From Coprinus comatus (taxonomy: Eukaryota > Basidiomycota > Agaricomycetes > Agaricales > Agaricaceae): a DNA stretch of 64,000 bases. The DNA is taken from positions 620,001 through 684,000 of the forward strand of contig JAWPGT010000008.1 in the NCBI GenBank assembly GCA_034638255.1. The letters run 5' to 3'. Below the pieces are notes generated by a model. It did not search any database. It had not been told where the DNA came from and worked only from the letters and a program-made list of their open reading frames with translations. The stretch's first letter is position 1; every line of letters begins with the position of its first letter. Below are positions 23,310-33,187 of the stretch, piece by piece. Made by a program: the position numbers and the translations under genes.

Positions 23310-25259
23310 TCAACAAAACTCAATTTCAACACCTAACGCCTCCAACTCCTGCTCCAAATACCTTCTACTACGAGGTTCAAACATGGCACAAGGTTCCAAA
23401 TCCAAATTAACATCTTCCTGATGTACTCCAGCAAATTTCCGAATGGATGGCATCTCTTTACAAAGTTCAATAATCCCATCATAGAAAGTTGGTTCCCTTT
23501 CGTAATCCGACTCGGAATCAGAGTCAAAGTCAGAGTCAGAGTCATGAAACGACTCATCCGAATTGTATAAGATACTAGATGATTGGGAAGAGGGATAATC
23601 ATCATCATCACCACCATCTGCTCCATCCTCTTCATCAGACACAAAATCATTCTTCTTTTTGTTATTTCTTCTTTTTGGTACGGTGTCGTTTGAAAAACGA
23701 TTACTACCTAGAACCCTATTTGGGATATTTTCTTTCATAATCGTTTTCAAGTCACTGAAATCAAAGGTAATGCATTCTAGCTTCAAAGTATCCTTATCCT
23801 CGACACTAGCCCGGGCCCCATATCCAACTTCCGAAGTATTCCTTGGAAAATGCATCATGGCAACATATATAATACGCCACCAAGACCATGGAATTTTAGA
23901 TAGATAACGAACATGGGAGAATTTGTCATAGAGCATAGAATTTGCAAAGGCTATGAGCCAGGCCATTTCGTTTCCAAGTGGATGGTTATAGTAAACCAAA
24001 GGAGAAAATGCCAAGGTATCAATAAATGCGCAGACAGTTGTAGGGAGTTCCAAGATGATATTGTGAATGAGGTCGGAATGGGTTTTATGAAGATTATAAT
24101 AATAACTAGAAGTGCCACGAAACTCGGGAGAAATGCGGAAATGAAATGGTGCAAAATGGCGAGAGTTGGAAAAAATTGCGAAAGTGGATTTAGAATTATT
24201 GCTGAAATGAAACTCGTAGCCGTGATGTGTGAATTCAAATATATTCCAGTGAGGTATTTGGCGTTGCGTTGGTACATGAGAAAGTGTGAGTGTTGGGAGC
24301 AGGTCAAAGATGTACTCATAGGCAGCAAGATCTGACCCTTCCCCAAGTATGTTTAGCTCGTAACACTCCAAGTTTTGGGTTTGGAAGGTCAATGAGTGTA
24401 TGAATTGAGCAAAGGGAATGCTCCAACCATGCAACACGAGCTTCTTCAAAGGGATTGTTATATGCTGAGGCATAAAAGTGTCGGGGTGAGATTCTCGGAA
24501 TGCAAACATGATAGATAGATCATCGAGAAGGGGAAGATAAGTGAGGATGTCCAGAAATTGATTTGTTTTCAATGCATATTCGTAAGGGGGACGGTCAATA
24601 TGAAGTGTCCTCAATTTTGAAAGTGATTTTAATCCAGGGTAATGGATCGAAAGTGACCCGGCTACATAGAGGTGGTGCAAGTTCGGAGTAGCGTGTCCCG
24701 GGAAGCCTTCTAGTGTCCGAGTCCCTTCGGGTTTATCGCATGCGTAGATTTCAATACGAAGAGATTGTAATCGCGGAAAAATTCCCCAAAACTTGATATT
24801 TTCTGATATGATTTTGGGAATGCGTCCAAGAAATGAAGTGGTATCCAAACGATACTCATTGATTCGGGGTACAAGTTTCAGTTCTGATTCAATATGGCTA
24901 TGAGGCAGTTTGATACTATACGCAGATTTCATAAAGGTAATTCCAAGGGGTTCCGAGCGATTGAGAAGCAAATTGGTCCACTCTGGCTGGGGATGATACA
25001 TGTCAATCATATGACTCCAAAGTTCTGGAGATGTCAGCGCGACCACCCTCCAACGATGGCAGACTTGCGAAGCATTGATAGTGTCCTGTAGGTGCAAAGG
25101 AATGGTATTGAGTTGTATTCTTGCCCGCCAACTGATTGGAATATAGAGACGAAATGCGTTACAAGTCATGATGAGGATAAGGATCTCGTCGTGGAGAGCA
25201 TCGATACCAGTTCGTCCCATTGTTTCAGAAATGCCATGAGTTTGTCCTTGAAAGCTCAT
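23310..25259 (-). CDS. Large intronless F-box protein, paralog 1
   Basis: Uninterrupted 649-aa frame from the ATG ending at 25259 (MSFQGQTHG); the open frame upstream of this contains no ATG. The N-terminal F-box reads ALHDEILILIMTCNAFRLY, INASQVCHRWRVVALTSPEL and WSHMIDM, the pattern of Agaricomycete F-box proteins that bind Skp1. A long leucine-rich solenoid-like region follows (LRTLHIDRPP, LDDLSIMFAF, LKKLVLHGW). Near residues 545-600 there is a Lys-rich patch and then a very acidic Asp/Ser/Glu stretch (DEEDGADGGDDDD and DSDSDFDSDSESD), and a conserved end LEQELEALGVEIEF. Two close relatives are at 25570-27702 and 41960-44035. The substrate is unknown. Lack of introns in an intron-dense genome suggests that the family expanded by a retrocopy or from an intronless founder. 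Confidence 0.85.
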   Translation of the reverse strand: MSFQGQTHGISETMGRTGIDALHDEILILIMTCNAFRLYIPISWRARIQLNTIPLHLQDTINASQVCHRWRVVALTSPELWSHMIDMYHPQPEWTNLLLNRSEPLGITFMKSAYSIKLPHSHIESELKLVPRINEYRLDTTSFLGRIPKIISENIKFWGIFPRLQSLRIEIYACDKPEGTRTLEGFPGHATPNLHHLYVAGSLSIHYPGLKSLSKLRTLHIDRPPYEYALKTNQFLDILTYLPLLDDLSIMFAFRESHPDTFMPQHITIPLKKLVLHGWSIPFAQFIHSLTFQTQNLECYELNILGEGSDLAAYEYIFDLLPTLTLSHVPTQRQIPHWNIFEFTHHGYEFHFSNNSKSTFAIFSNSRHFAPFHFRISPEFRGTSSYYYNLHKTHSDLIHNIILELPTTVCAFIDTLAFSPLVYYNHPLGNEMAWLIAFANSMLYDKFSHVRYLSKIPWSWWRIIYVAMMHFPRNTSEVGYGARASVEDKDTLKLECITFDFSDLKTIMKENIPNRVLGSNRFSNDTVPKRRNNKKKNDFVSDEEDGADGGDDDDYPSSQSSSILYNSDESFHDSDSDFDSDSESDYEREPTFYDGIIELCKEMPSIRKFAGVHQEDVNLDLEPCAMFEPRSRRYLEQELEALGVEIEFC

Positions 25260-25569
25260 TGCAACTACGTTGCAATAAGCACGGCGTAAGTTGAAGGGTA
25301 TTGTAATGGTGTGAAGAAGGTTTAGCAATTAACACCGACATTTAATGTTTGAATCTCCGACTATCTATAATCTATCTTCATCGGTCAAGAAATGCCCATG
25401 GGTCGAAATTTTAATATTCCAACTACATAACTATGCTCCACATTCACAGAACAAAACATACTGATTAATAACTTGAGCTCGCTAGTTCTTGACATAAAAA
25501 ATTAAAAACAATCTCAAGGTCACAGTGGCACAATCAATATTGAATATTAAACATACAACTTCGCACCAC

Positions 25570-27702
25570 TCAAACCGAAGCCAAACAAAACTCAACCTCA
25601 ACACCTACCACCCTCAACTCCTCTTCCAAATAATCCATACTACGAGCTTCAAACAAATTCAAACGTTCAAAACATGATTCCAAAGAAACATCCTCTCTAG
25701 GTACTCCTTTAACTTTCCTAACCGTCAACCTAAACTCTTTACAAATCCCAACAAGTTCTTCATATAAGGTAAGTTCCAATTCAAAATCTGAGCCAGAACT
25801 TAAGCTATAACCATCCGAATCTAAATCTGGGTCATATACACTGCCAGTATCAGATGATTGTCCCGGGTCAATAGTATTGTGAGTCTCCGAATCATTAATG
25901 GAATTGATGGGTCGACAAAGATATGAAGTAGTCCATGTTTCGCTAACTTCCGAATCCGAGTCAAAGTTGGAGTTCTCATCCTTGTCCACGTCCGAATTTG
26001 TATTAAACTTGTCTAAACCAATAGTGCTGCTGTCATTTGTAGCTTCTTCTTCTTCTCGGCGAGTGCTACTGGTACCATAATTATCCAACATATCCTCCTC
26101 ATCACCACAACCAGTACGTTCATTCCAGTTTGATTTTATTTCACTAAAGTCCAAATCCAGAGTGATACTTTCAACCTCCTCGCAATCACGATATGCAGTC
26201 ATACCATCAAAATTGGTATCAGTGTCTTCAACTTCGTCACGTAAATAGCTTTCAATACGTTCGCGATATGGATCATGAGTTTTAGGACCGAGAAGAGCGG
26301 TATGTACAAGGCGAACCCAAGCCAAAGGAACACCAAGCAAATGACGAATATGAGAGAATTTTTCACGGAGCACTGTTTTTAAACAATCCGCGAGCCAATC
26401 CATACATCCCCTACAATTATTAACTGGAAAGTGACAAGGTAGAGCAGAGAACTCTATAGTGTCAATAGGGGAACAAATTGTTTTTGGGAGGGCTAGAATT
26501 GTTTTGTGCATGATGTCGGAGTATGTTTTGTTAAGAGCGAAGTAATATCCGTAGCAGTGACAAAGAGGATAGTCAGTTGCAGGGAAATAAAAATAGAACG
26601 ATCGAGTTGGAGGTGGAGCAGATTTATTGGATGTGATCCCAAATCCTTTGCGCATGAACACAAATCTATTATTTTTTGTTGGTGTTGTTGCTGATTGGAA
26701 AAATGATGGGAGGAGTTGTTCGAAATATTGGTAATTAGTGATGTCGAGATCTTCTTCACCCCATACACCTAGTTCGCAATATTGCAGATTCGGGTTTCTG
26801 AAGGTCATTGATTGTATGACTTGAACAAAGGTGGTGTTCCGATCATGTAACACAAGCTTTTCCAAAGGAAGTGTTATGTGCCGAGAATGAAATTTGTTAG
26901 ATGTAGGTTTTTTGAATGCATTGATTAATGATAGATCTTTGAGAGAGTGGAGGTCGGTTAGGATATCAAGAAGGGAGTTTACTTCAGCCAAATAATCATG
27001 AAATGGGTCGAGATGGATGTGTAATGTAGTTAATTGTTCAAGTGATTTCAGTCCCGGATAATGTATTGACATCATTTTCACATAGAGGTGCCTTAGGTTC
27101 GGAATGGTGTGGGGAGGGAATATTTCTCTAAGCAGCCTCGACTTGAATGTCCACCCATATTGGTCACTGTAATGGTGAGTATTTAGGGATTGTAAACGAG
27201 GAAAAACCTCCCCAGATTTGAAATAAGAGGATAGCGCTTGATGAGTACACTGAACAACCCGTTGGTAAGGTATAGACAGGAGATAGCCGTCGATTCGGGT
27301 GTTGAGAGATAATTCAGCCCGAAAGGGATTGTCTACCGTGGTATCATAGAAAGAGTTCAGGAATGTGATACCAAGGGGCTCCGAGCGATCAAGCAGCAAT
27401 TTGGTCCATTCAGACCGAGGATGACCCATGTCAATCATATGATTCCAAAGCTCTGGAGATGACAATGCGATTATCCTCCAGCGATGACAGACTTGCGAAG
27501 CATTTATTGTATCCTGTAGGTGTGATGGAAGGTGGTCGATTCCGCTCCATTGTAGAGTCCGTTTACTGATTGGTTGGTAGAGGCGGAATGCGTTGCAGGT
27601 CATGATGAGAATAAGAATCTCATCATGGAGATGACTGATGGTTGTTGTCTCCACCGCCTCCGAACAGCCTGGGACTTGGACTTGAGATTGGTGGAGAGAC
27701 AT
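25570..27702 (-). CDS. Large intronless F-box protein, paralog 2
   Basis: Single 710-aa frame from the ATG ending at 27702 (MSLHQSQVQVPG). The F-box block is HLHDEILILIMTCNAFRLY, SQVCHRWRIIALSSPELW and NHMIDMGHPRSEWTKLLLDR, nearly the same as in the genes at 23310-25259 and 41960-44035. The middle is leucine-rich (LTTLHIHLDP, LEKLVLHDRN). The C-terminal third is acidic (DVDKDENSNFDSDSEVSE, DPDLDSDGYSLSSGSDFE) and the end LEEELRVVGVEVEFCL matches the paralogs. It is in tandem with paralog 1, same strand, with 310 nt between them. Predicted role is recruitment of unknown substrates to an SCF ubiquitin ligase. Confidence 0.86.
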   Translation of the reverse strand: MSLHQSQVQVPGCSEAVETTTISHLHDEILILIMTCNAFRLYQPISKRTLQWSGIDHLPSHLQDTINASQVCHRWRIIALSSPELWNHMIDMGHPRSEWTKLLLDRSEPLGITFLNSFYDTTVDNPFRAELSLNTRIDGYLLSIPYQRVVQCTHQALSSYFKSGEVFPRLQSLNTHHYSDQYGWTFKSRLLREIFPPHTIPNLRHLYVKMMSIHYPGLKSLEQLTTLHIHLDPFHDYLAEVNSLLDILTDLHSLKDLSLINAFKKPTSNKFHSRHITLPLEKLVLHDRNTTFVQVIQSMTFRNPNLQYCELGVWGEEDLDITNYQYFEQLLPSFFQSATTPTKNNRFVFMRKGFGITSNKSAPPPTRSFYFYFPATDYPLCHCYGYYFALNKTYSDIMHKTILALPKTICSPIDTIEFSALPCHFPVNNCRGCMDWLADCLKTVLREKFSHIRHLLGVPLAWVRLVHTALLGPKTHDPYRERIESYLRDEVEDTDTNFDGMTAYRDCEEVESITLDLDFSEIKSNWNERTGCGDEEDMLDNYGTSSTRREEEEATNDSSTIGLDKFNTNSDVDKDENSNFDSDSEVSETWTTSYLCRPINSINDSETHNTIDPGQSSDTGSVYDPDLDSDGYSLSSGSDFELELTLYEELVGICKEFRLTVRKVKGVPREDVSLESCFERLNLFEARSMDYLEEELRVVGVEVEFCLASV

Positions 27703-28214
27703 TGGTAAACTGAGTTATGCGGCGGACGTGCGAGTCATGTCACCAACATTCTCATTCAATCTCCGATATGATGGACCATATCTAGTATAAGACTCGGCCT
27801 TGCTCGCTGAGTTTCCAACCAGATTTCAAGAAAAAATGTGCTCAAGTTTTAACATTATACTGTTCGTGAATCGTGGCTACCCAATGAACGTAGAGCCTAT
27901 AAACCACCTTCTGCGTGACCATCTTATGTGTGTGACAGTGTCGTGAGTGTGACCCTGTAACGGACGCGGTCTGGTGTGAAAGTAATCAACAAGCAGCTTG
28001 CGTTGTTTGGAACCACCACTACCTTACGCCACACTCGCGTTTCAGACATAGGACCACGGCTAGCTTTAAGGTATCTGCGTCCCGTCTCGTTATATATTAT
28101 AGAACAACGCTGATCGATGCTCAAAATATCTAGTCTTAGGTCAGTTTGTTCATTTGACATCATAATGTAATTTGACGACCATATACCCATCAGTTACTCT
28201 TACATACCATCGCG
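27703..28214. promoter_or_regulatory. Divergent promoter region, F-box paralog 2 / H2A.Z
   Basis: About 510 nt between divergent genes. It should hold the H2A.Z promoter. No TATA box or repeat that I can support is visible. Confidence 0.35.
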
Positions 28215-28766
28215 ATGCCCCCTAAAGTAACATCAGGCGGAAAGGCCAGGTCAAGCAATGCGCAACACGACAACAATGCCACAACACAACGGACTATACA
28301 AACCAGAAGCTCTCGTGCAGGACTGCAGGTGAGCTAACATTCGTCCTGTCTTGAGAAAAATGTTTATTCTTTGCAGTTTCCTGTTGGTCGTATACATCGT
28401 TACCTGAAGCAGAGGACGCAACATAACGTCCGTATCGGTGCTAAAGCTGCTGTCTACACCTCTGCTATTCTCGAGTACCTCACAGCTGAGGTTCTTGAGC
28501 TAGCTGGTAAGAAATTGTTACGCTTGCTTTCCACAATCTTTAACTTGTGCTGTTGTCCAGGTAACGCTTCTAAGGATCTCCGAGTCAAGCGTATTACTCC
28601 CCGCCATTTGCAGCTGGCTATCCGAGGAGACGAGGAACTAGATACCCTAGTACGCGCCACCATTGCAGGAGGTGGTGTTTTGCCTTTCATCCACAAGACC
28701 CTCACGTCAGGAGTCAACAAGGCTAATCCTAATATGTTGGTGAAGAAGCCTGACGGTAGTGCCTGA
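28215..28766 (+). CDS. htz1: Histone H2A.Z variant, three exons
   Basis: Replication-independent H2A variant placed by SWR1-type remodellers at promoters. Exons 28215-28328, 28377-28506 and 28561-28766 join in phase to 149 aa. The core is clear: [55 protein letters not shown] and the H2A.Z-type acidic patch [18 protein letters not shown]. The N-terminus has Lys and Ser residues after MPPK. Two oddities occur at the C-terminus. The usual PHIHK reads PFIHK, so one of two neighbouring His is lost, and an extended tail ([17 protein letters not shown]) replaces the ordinary short end. The first intron sits after LQ and the second within LAG. Confidence 0.94.
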
Positions 28767-29076
28767 TTGTTCGTATCTGTTGCTTATTGACTGTTTCTTT
28801 GTTCTTCGCATTTCTGTTCTATTTTGTTGATATCTGTATAGCGTAGGATGATATGTATTAGCAGACCATATCATCGTTCTAAGTTAGTTATCATTATTGA
28901 GTTTCTTGTCTATTTGTCAATGATTGGTTGTCTCAATCTCAAAATATCTCAACTGTTCGCCTCATCTCTCTCTCCAACACTCTACTATCACGTATGTCCT
29001 GTCCTGTCCGTCTATATGCTATTCTAATGACCCTCTAGGCTACATATTCAATACCCAGCCTATCCCAACGTTCACT
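28767..29076. other. H2A.Z 3' flank and leader of the next gene
   Basis: Short spacer between two plus-strand genes. A likely 5'-UTR intron runs from a GTATGTCC near 28993 to a CTCTAG near 29038. The open frame of the next gene extends back to 28924, but its first ATG is at 29077. Confidence 0.4.
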
Positions 29077-30870
29077 ATGTCCCCAGAACGCCCCACTTCA
29101 CGTAGTCCCTCCCTTGCATCAAAACCCTATACTCGCACATCCCAACCTGAAGATTCAGAGCCGAGTATCGCCCAGTCCGAATACCCTCATCCGCCAGAAC
29201 GGAGAGAGGTCGAAGGCGAGCAAGGGTTTCCTACAAAGGCGCAATACCAAATCATTGAACGAGGCTATATCGAGTCCCTGACACCACGCCGCCAAGGCAA
29301 AGCTCTTATATCTCAGGCACTCTTTGATAGAATCTGGGATGTCCTTCACAATAATGATAGTTCCAAGGAGAATGCGCAGTTTCGTTTCTGGGCTCGCAAG
29401 ATGTTTTCTTTGAGCAAGTCTCATACTGTTTCTCTTGGGGGAAACGGACCGCAACCTATGGAACAAGAAGTATTACTCCATGATGGACTGTTGGTCGCAG
29501 TTCGAGAACAGATCTATGACTTGTTATGTTATTGCCACGCGAGTACCAATCATGGTGGTCGGGACAAAACATGTGCTTTGATCCGTAAACATTATACTTG
29601 GGTACCTAAGGATCTCGTGGCTCAATTTATCAAAGCGTGTCCCACTTGTATCGTCAAGAAATGCGGACATTCGGACATTGGATTATTATCCCCTCATCTC
29701 AAGACTCGCTCGGGCTCTCCTGTTGCGTCGATTTCAAGCCAACTGACTCCTGAGGATACATCTTCTGATGCGATGTTTCGAGAATATTTCCACGATGCCG
29801 ATGGACAAGACGACCTCAATAGCCAAGAACCTTACTCTGTTCCCAGTACCCCTGTTGATACTCCTCATTCTCAGTTCACGCTCAACTCTGAATTTCTTAA
29901 TGGCCCTCCCGAGCAACTCAATCAATATGACCAGTTCTCTTCTAACAATGCTGGATCTCTCGGTGGCTTCCCGATGATGCGTGAAGTTTCACTATACAAT
30001 GGTCTCCCCAATGGTTGGCAGTATAAGGATATCAACTATAAGGACGCTCATGCCGAATGCGTGGAATATCAAAGGGTCGCACTAATAATGCCATATGATC
30101 CATCCCTCGGTCGCACACGCCCCAGGATTCCAAACGTTGTTCCTTTGTTTCGAGCTGATTTTGAGGACACGATGAATACGAAAGGCGAGGAAAGCGAATC
30201 TACTAGTACGATTGTGCAGCAAGGGTCTCCTCGAGAAAATGGATTCGACTCTCAACCGTTGTCACCGACTATGAGTTCCTACCTACAGAGTCCGACCATG
30301 GAGAATGACTTCCTGCCTATTGACCCGTTATTGCTTGCGCTTTCAGCTTCTATGCAGTCGTCGGCCGAAGAATCTTCTCCAGTAGATGTTTCTGTCATGT
30401 TTAATGATACCGAAATTACTCCTCGTCGTAACTCTGAAACTATAACTACCACCCACTCACTTCCACACTTGGATCTTGAATCGGTTAGAACATTCCAGGA
30501 TTTCCTTACATTCAGGGATGATCCTAATCTTTTGTCACCCGAGGAGCCGGAAATTAATGGGAAAGATATTTGGGAAAGTGTTAGTGGGGCTAATAGTCCG
30601 ACAAGTAGTGTTACCTCCGGTGCATCAGGCCTTTCGTTGGATGTTGCCTCCCCTATTGATGGTTCTGGATCACCTGATACACCTAGTTCAGCCTCCCCTA
30701 TCACGCCTATTGACGAGAACGGGAACGGACAAGTAAAAGTCAATGAGAAAGATGGCCATGTTGAACTCCAAGGAGAAGGGAATGAGAATGAGAATGAGGT
30801 TGCGAAATCGGTGGATTTGAATATTAATGAGGTTATTCAAGCTGTCTCGATTTGCGGCGTTCGTGGTTGA
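29077..30870 (+). CDS. Protein with integrase-type H2C2 zinc-binding domain, intronless
   Basis: One 597-aa frame starting MSPERPTSRS. Around residues 150-205 it contains an HHCC zinc-binding module of the kind found at the N-terminus of Ty3/gypsy integrases: HASTNHGGRDKT, then HYTWVPKDLVAQFIKACPTC. It has the His-x4-His spacing, the K-T after the second His, the aromatic-Trp strand and Cys-Pro-Thr-Cys. Nothing resembling reverse transcriptase, RNase H or the integrase catalytic D,D(35)E core follows. Instead there is a long Ser/Pro/Glu-rich region with the conserved-looking patches EYFHDADGQDDLNS and LNGPPEQLNQYDQFSSNN, ending in an acidic Asn/Glu-rich tail. It is most likely a host gene that has kept the zinc domain, perhaps a DNA- or chromatin-binding regulator. 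The function is not known to me. Confidence 0.75.
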   Translation: MSPERPTSRSPSLASKPYTRTSQPEDSEPSIAQSEYPHPPERREVEGEQGFPTKAQYQIIERGYIESLTPRRQGKALISQALFDRIWDVLHNNDSSKENAQFRFWARKMFSLSKSHTVSLGGNGPQPMEQEVLLHDGLLVAVREQIYDLLCYCHASTNHGGRDKTCALIRKHYTWVPKDLVAQFIKACPTCIVKKCGHSDIGLLSPHLKTRSGSPVASISSQLTPEDTSSDAMFREYFHDADGQDDLNSQEPYSVPSTPVDTPHSQFTLNSEFLNGPPEQLNQYDQFSSNNAGSLGGFPMMREVSLYNGLPNGWQYKDINYKDAHAECVEYQRVALIMPYDPSLGRTRPRIPNVVPLFRADFEDTMNTKGEESESTSTIVQQGSPRENGFDSQPLSPTMSSYLQSPTMENDFLPIDPLLLALSASMQSSAEESSPVDVSVMFNDTEITPRRNSETITTTHSLPHLDLESVRTFQDFLTFRDDPNLLSPEEPEINGKDIWESVSGANSPTSSVTSGASGLSLDVASPIDGSGSPDTPSSASPITPIDENGNGQVKVNEKDGHVELQGEGNENENEVAKSVDLNINEVIQAVSICGVRG

Positions 30871-31105
30871 TGACTGGCCTTGAGGCAAAAGGGTTCTTAC
30901 TACATGAAGTTACATGGGTGCGAGTGAAGTTGGTCTATATGGTTATTTATTACTACAACATCTATATGGTTCTAGCCGCTATTCCATTCATTCATTTGTC
31001 ACACGTTACAGTATATATTTCACGACCCGTTTATGAGAACACTGAAGAAGTCTGGTTATCTCTTGTGAGGAAATACTAACACTATTGTTACAAAAAGAAC
31101 CAGGT

Positions 31106-31906
31106 TCAAGAACTCAATTGAGCACGACTGTTTTTGAATTATCCACATTAGCACTAGTATTAGGATGTCGCAGATTTAAGGAAAAATGAACGTACTCTCT
31201 GATGGTTTCATATAAGAATTGATAACTACGGAGGTTACCTTTCAGTCGGCGGATATCAAGACTGTAAGTATCATTGAGACCGGAAAGTCGTGTTAATTCG
31301 ACTGAAAATCGGACTTCGCCAGCAGGATCGCGGGATGTGTCGTTTGCGTAAATAGGATTGGTAATATTCTGTAAAAAGAGTAATAAAAAATTGGAGTGGT
31401 AAGTATGTAAAGTAAAACTCATTGGGGAGAGAACGTTCGTTTTAAAAAAAATTGTTACGTACATATTCCTCAGAACCAATAGTCTCGGATTCGGTGGTGT
31501 TGGTGTTGGAAGCAGGAGGACGAATGCATCGGTATCGATATGTACTTTCAGGTTGTACAGAGATTCCAATTGAATCTAAGATTATACGAACTTTGGACAT
31601 AACTTCGGTAGGTGGTCTTGTAGTTATGGTAGTATTATCTATTGCTCCTCTGTGTATTCCAATTATTGTACTTATAGTTCCTCCTCCTCCATTACTTTGG
31701 ATACCACCAGATTGAGTGGAACTGGCATTGGAAAGAAGAGAGAGGTTTGAAGTTGATGTACGAAGAGATGATGAAGTGAATGATGGGTATGAGTTGAGTG
31801 GATGATGAGGAGTGTTGTTGGGATTTGGAGTGTTATTTATGGTGTTGTTGGGAAGTGTCATGTTTCTGATATTGGTTGTTGAAGGTGAGGAATGTAAAGT
31901 AGTCAT
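31106..31906 (-). CDS. Stand-alone KA1-domain protein, duplicated from the Kin4-like kinase
   Basis: Three exons on the minus strand. Exon 1 runs from the ATG ending at 31906 (MTTLHSS) to a donor GTACGTAAC after SEEY (about 31462). Exon 2 starts NITNPIY and ends at the donor GTACGTTC after ETIR. The last exon encodes DRAQLSS with its stop at 31106-31108. After an Asn/Thr/Ser-rich N-terminus the protein carries a kinase-associated 1 domain: HRGAIDNTTITTRPPTEVM, SKVRIILDSIGISVQPE, YRYRCIRP, then EVRFSVELTRLSGLNDTYS and LDIRRLKGNLRSYQFLYET. These match the C-terminus of the kinase at 33909-37733 almost residue for residue, including the last intron position. No kinase domain precedes it. KA1 domains bind acidic phospholipids and the plasma membrane, so a membrane-binding competitor or targeting partner is a possible role (inference). 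Confidence 0.75.
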
Positions 31907-33094
31907 ATTTAATTTGGAGGGGTTTTTGAGTTATATGTGTGGTGTGGACAGGGTTGAGCGCTAAGAACGAAATGATATTGGTCGTTCGTCGTTTCGTTCA
32001 CAAGAATATATATATGATGTGTGAGATGCGAGTGAAGAAGGGGGGTAAGAAGGAAGGAAGGAAGAAAAGCGAGTATGCAGTTTATATATGTGTGTGGTAT
32101 GTGGGAGGTAACAGAAACTGAACACAACACCTTTTCGAAATCAACCTCCTATCCGTCCCTATTTATACCTTCTGAATCCTATTTATTGATGTCGGTATCT
32201 ATGCTATACCTAAAATGTCACATCCACACAGACCAATCCTCATTTCACATACACGTTTCTCTCTCTTTTTCTCTCTATCGACTCGGAGCCAATATCTCGG
32301 TACTTTGATAAAAGCGGAGGATTTAAGGGATTTAGAACAGGGGATATATGTATTGAAGGCATTAATAATCGAATCAATTATTCACACTTGAGAATTCATG
32401 ATTTATCCGGGATTCAAGGGGTTTAGGTTAAGTGAACCTGTTTAAGAAGGAAACTACTGTACAGCCCGAGTTATTTACAGTTACTAGTACTTAACTGTCA
32501 AAGAAAAATAAAAATAAAAACCCCCATTTCATAATTGCATATTTGGGTTCCTCAGTTGAACCAGCCAAGGACATAGAAATTCTCATTTACATAAAGTAAA
32601 ATAATATAATATAATAATCACAAGGGTCAAATAAAATTAAAAGAGATGAATGGAGGTGTAACTAAACCAACGGAACGAGAACAGTTTCGGCTATTTGAAC
32701 TAAGGGTGTCTGTCACCTGCAGCCTACGGTTCTCCTCGTGTCGCCCAGGGACGATCGATGAGTTCTCGTGTTGTCCAGGGATGAGTTGAAAGCCAATAGG
32801 CAGTGAGTCGGCAGTGAGTACTTGGGTAATAGCAAACACCGCCCCAAGTGAACTTGATTAACCAATTAAAAAAAGTGTTCTTTTTGTTCCTTTGTATGCC
32901 GCAAGGTGTTCGCTCGTAATATATTTTTGGTTATTGGTTACGAGGGGAGATTGTGATGCTGTAGAGACCAGTCGAAAATCGAAGGTCTGATGCATGCTTT
33001 TTCGAAGTTGAAAACTTGTTGGAGAATTAGGAAGTTTGCTCTTCATTTGTCGTTACTATTACGTTGAAATAAACAAAGCATGCAATTCCTATGT
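31907..33094. other. Intergenic upstream of tRNA-Lys
   Basis: Promoter side of the KA1 gene followed by spacer. A diverged tandem repeat is called at 32731-32785. Open frames here are short and unsupported. Confidence 0.45.
32731..32785 (+). repeat. Two diverged copies of a ~23-nt unit
   Basis: TCTCCTCGTGTCGCCCAGGG at 32731 is followed by TTCTCGTGTTGTCCAGGGAT at 32763. The spacing is 32 nt with several substitutions. It is a minor tandem repeat of unknown meaning. Confidence 0.5.
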
Positions 33095-33187
33095 GCCCGC
33101 CTAGCTCAATCGGATAGAGCGTCAGACTCTTATGTCTACTAGGGCACTGATATCTGAAGGCTGCGAGTTCGACCCTCGCGGTGGGCT
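33095..33187 (+). tRNA. tRNA-Lys (anticodon CTT) with intron
   Basis: All arms can be drawn. The acceptor stem is GCCCGCC with GGTGGGC (one G-T pair). The D arm is GCTC/GAGC, the anticodon stem TCAGA/TCTGA with anticodon CTT at 33129-33131, and the T arm GCGAG-TTCGACC-CTCGC, with internal promoter boxes in the usual places (TAGCTCAATCGG and GAGTTCGACCC). A 19-nt intron (33133-33151) follows the base after the anticodon, the canonical site for tRNA introns. The discriminator is T at 33187. It decodes AAG lysine codons. Confidence 0.95.

Noticed and set aside
23913..24335. 140-aa frame opposite F-box paralog 1
   Set aside because: Antisense shadow within a confident coding region.
29077..30870. 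Ty3/gypsy retrotransposon
   Set aside because: Only the zinc-binding module is present; no LTRs, reverse transcriptase, RNase H or integrase core were seen nearby.
32627..32839. 70-aa minus-strand frame with an internal repeat
   Set aside because: The repeat is at DNA level in a spacer; no start context, domain or conservation is visible.
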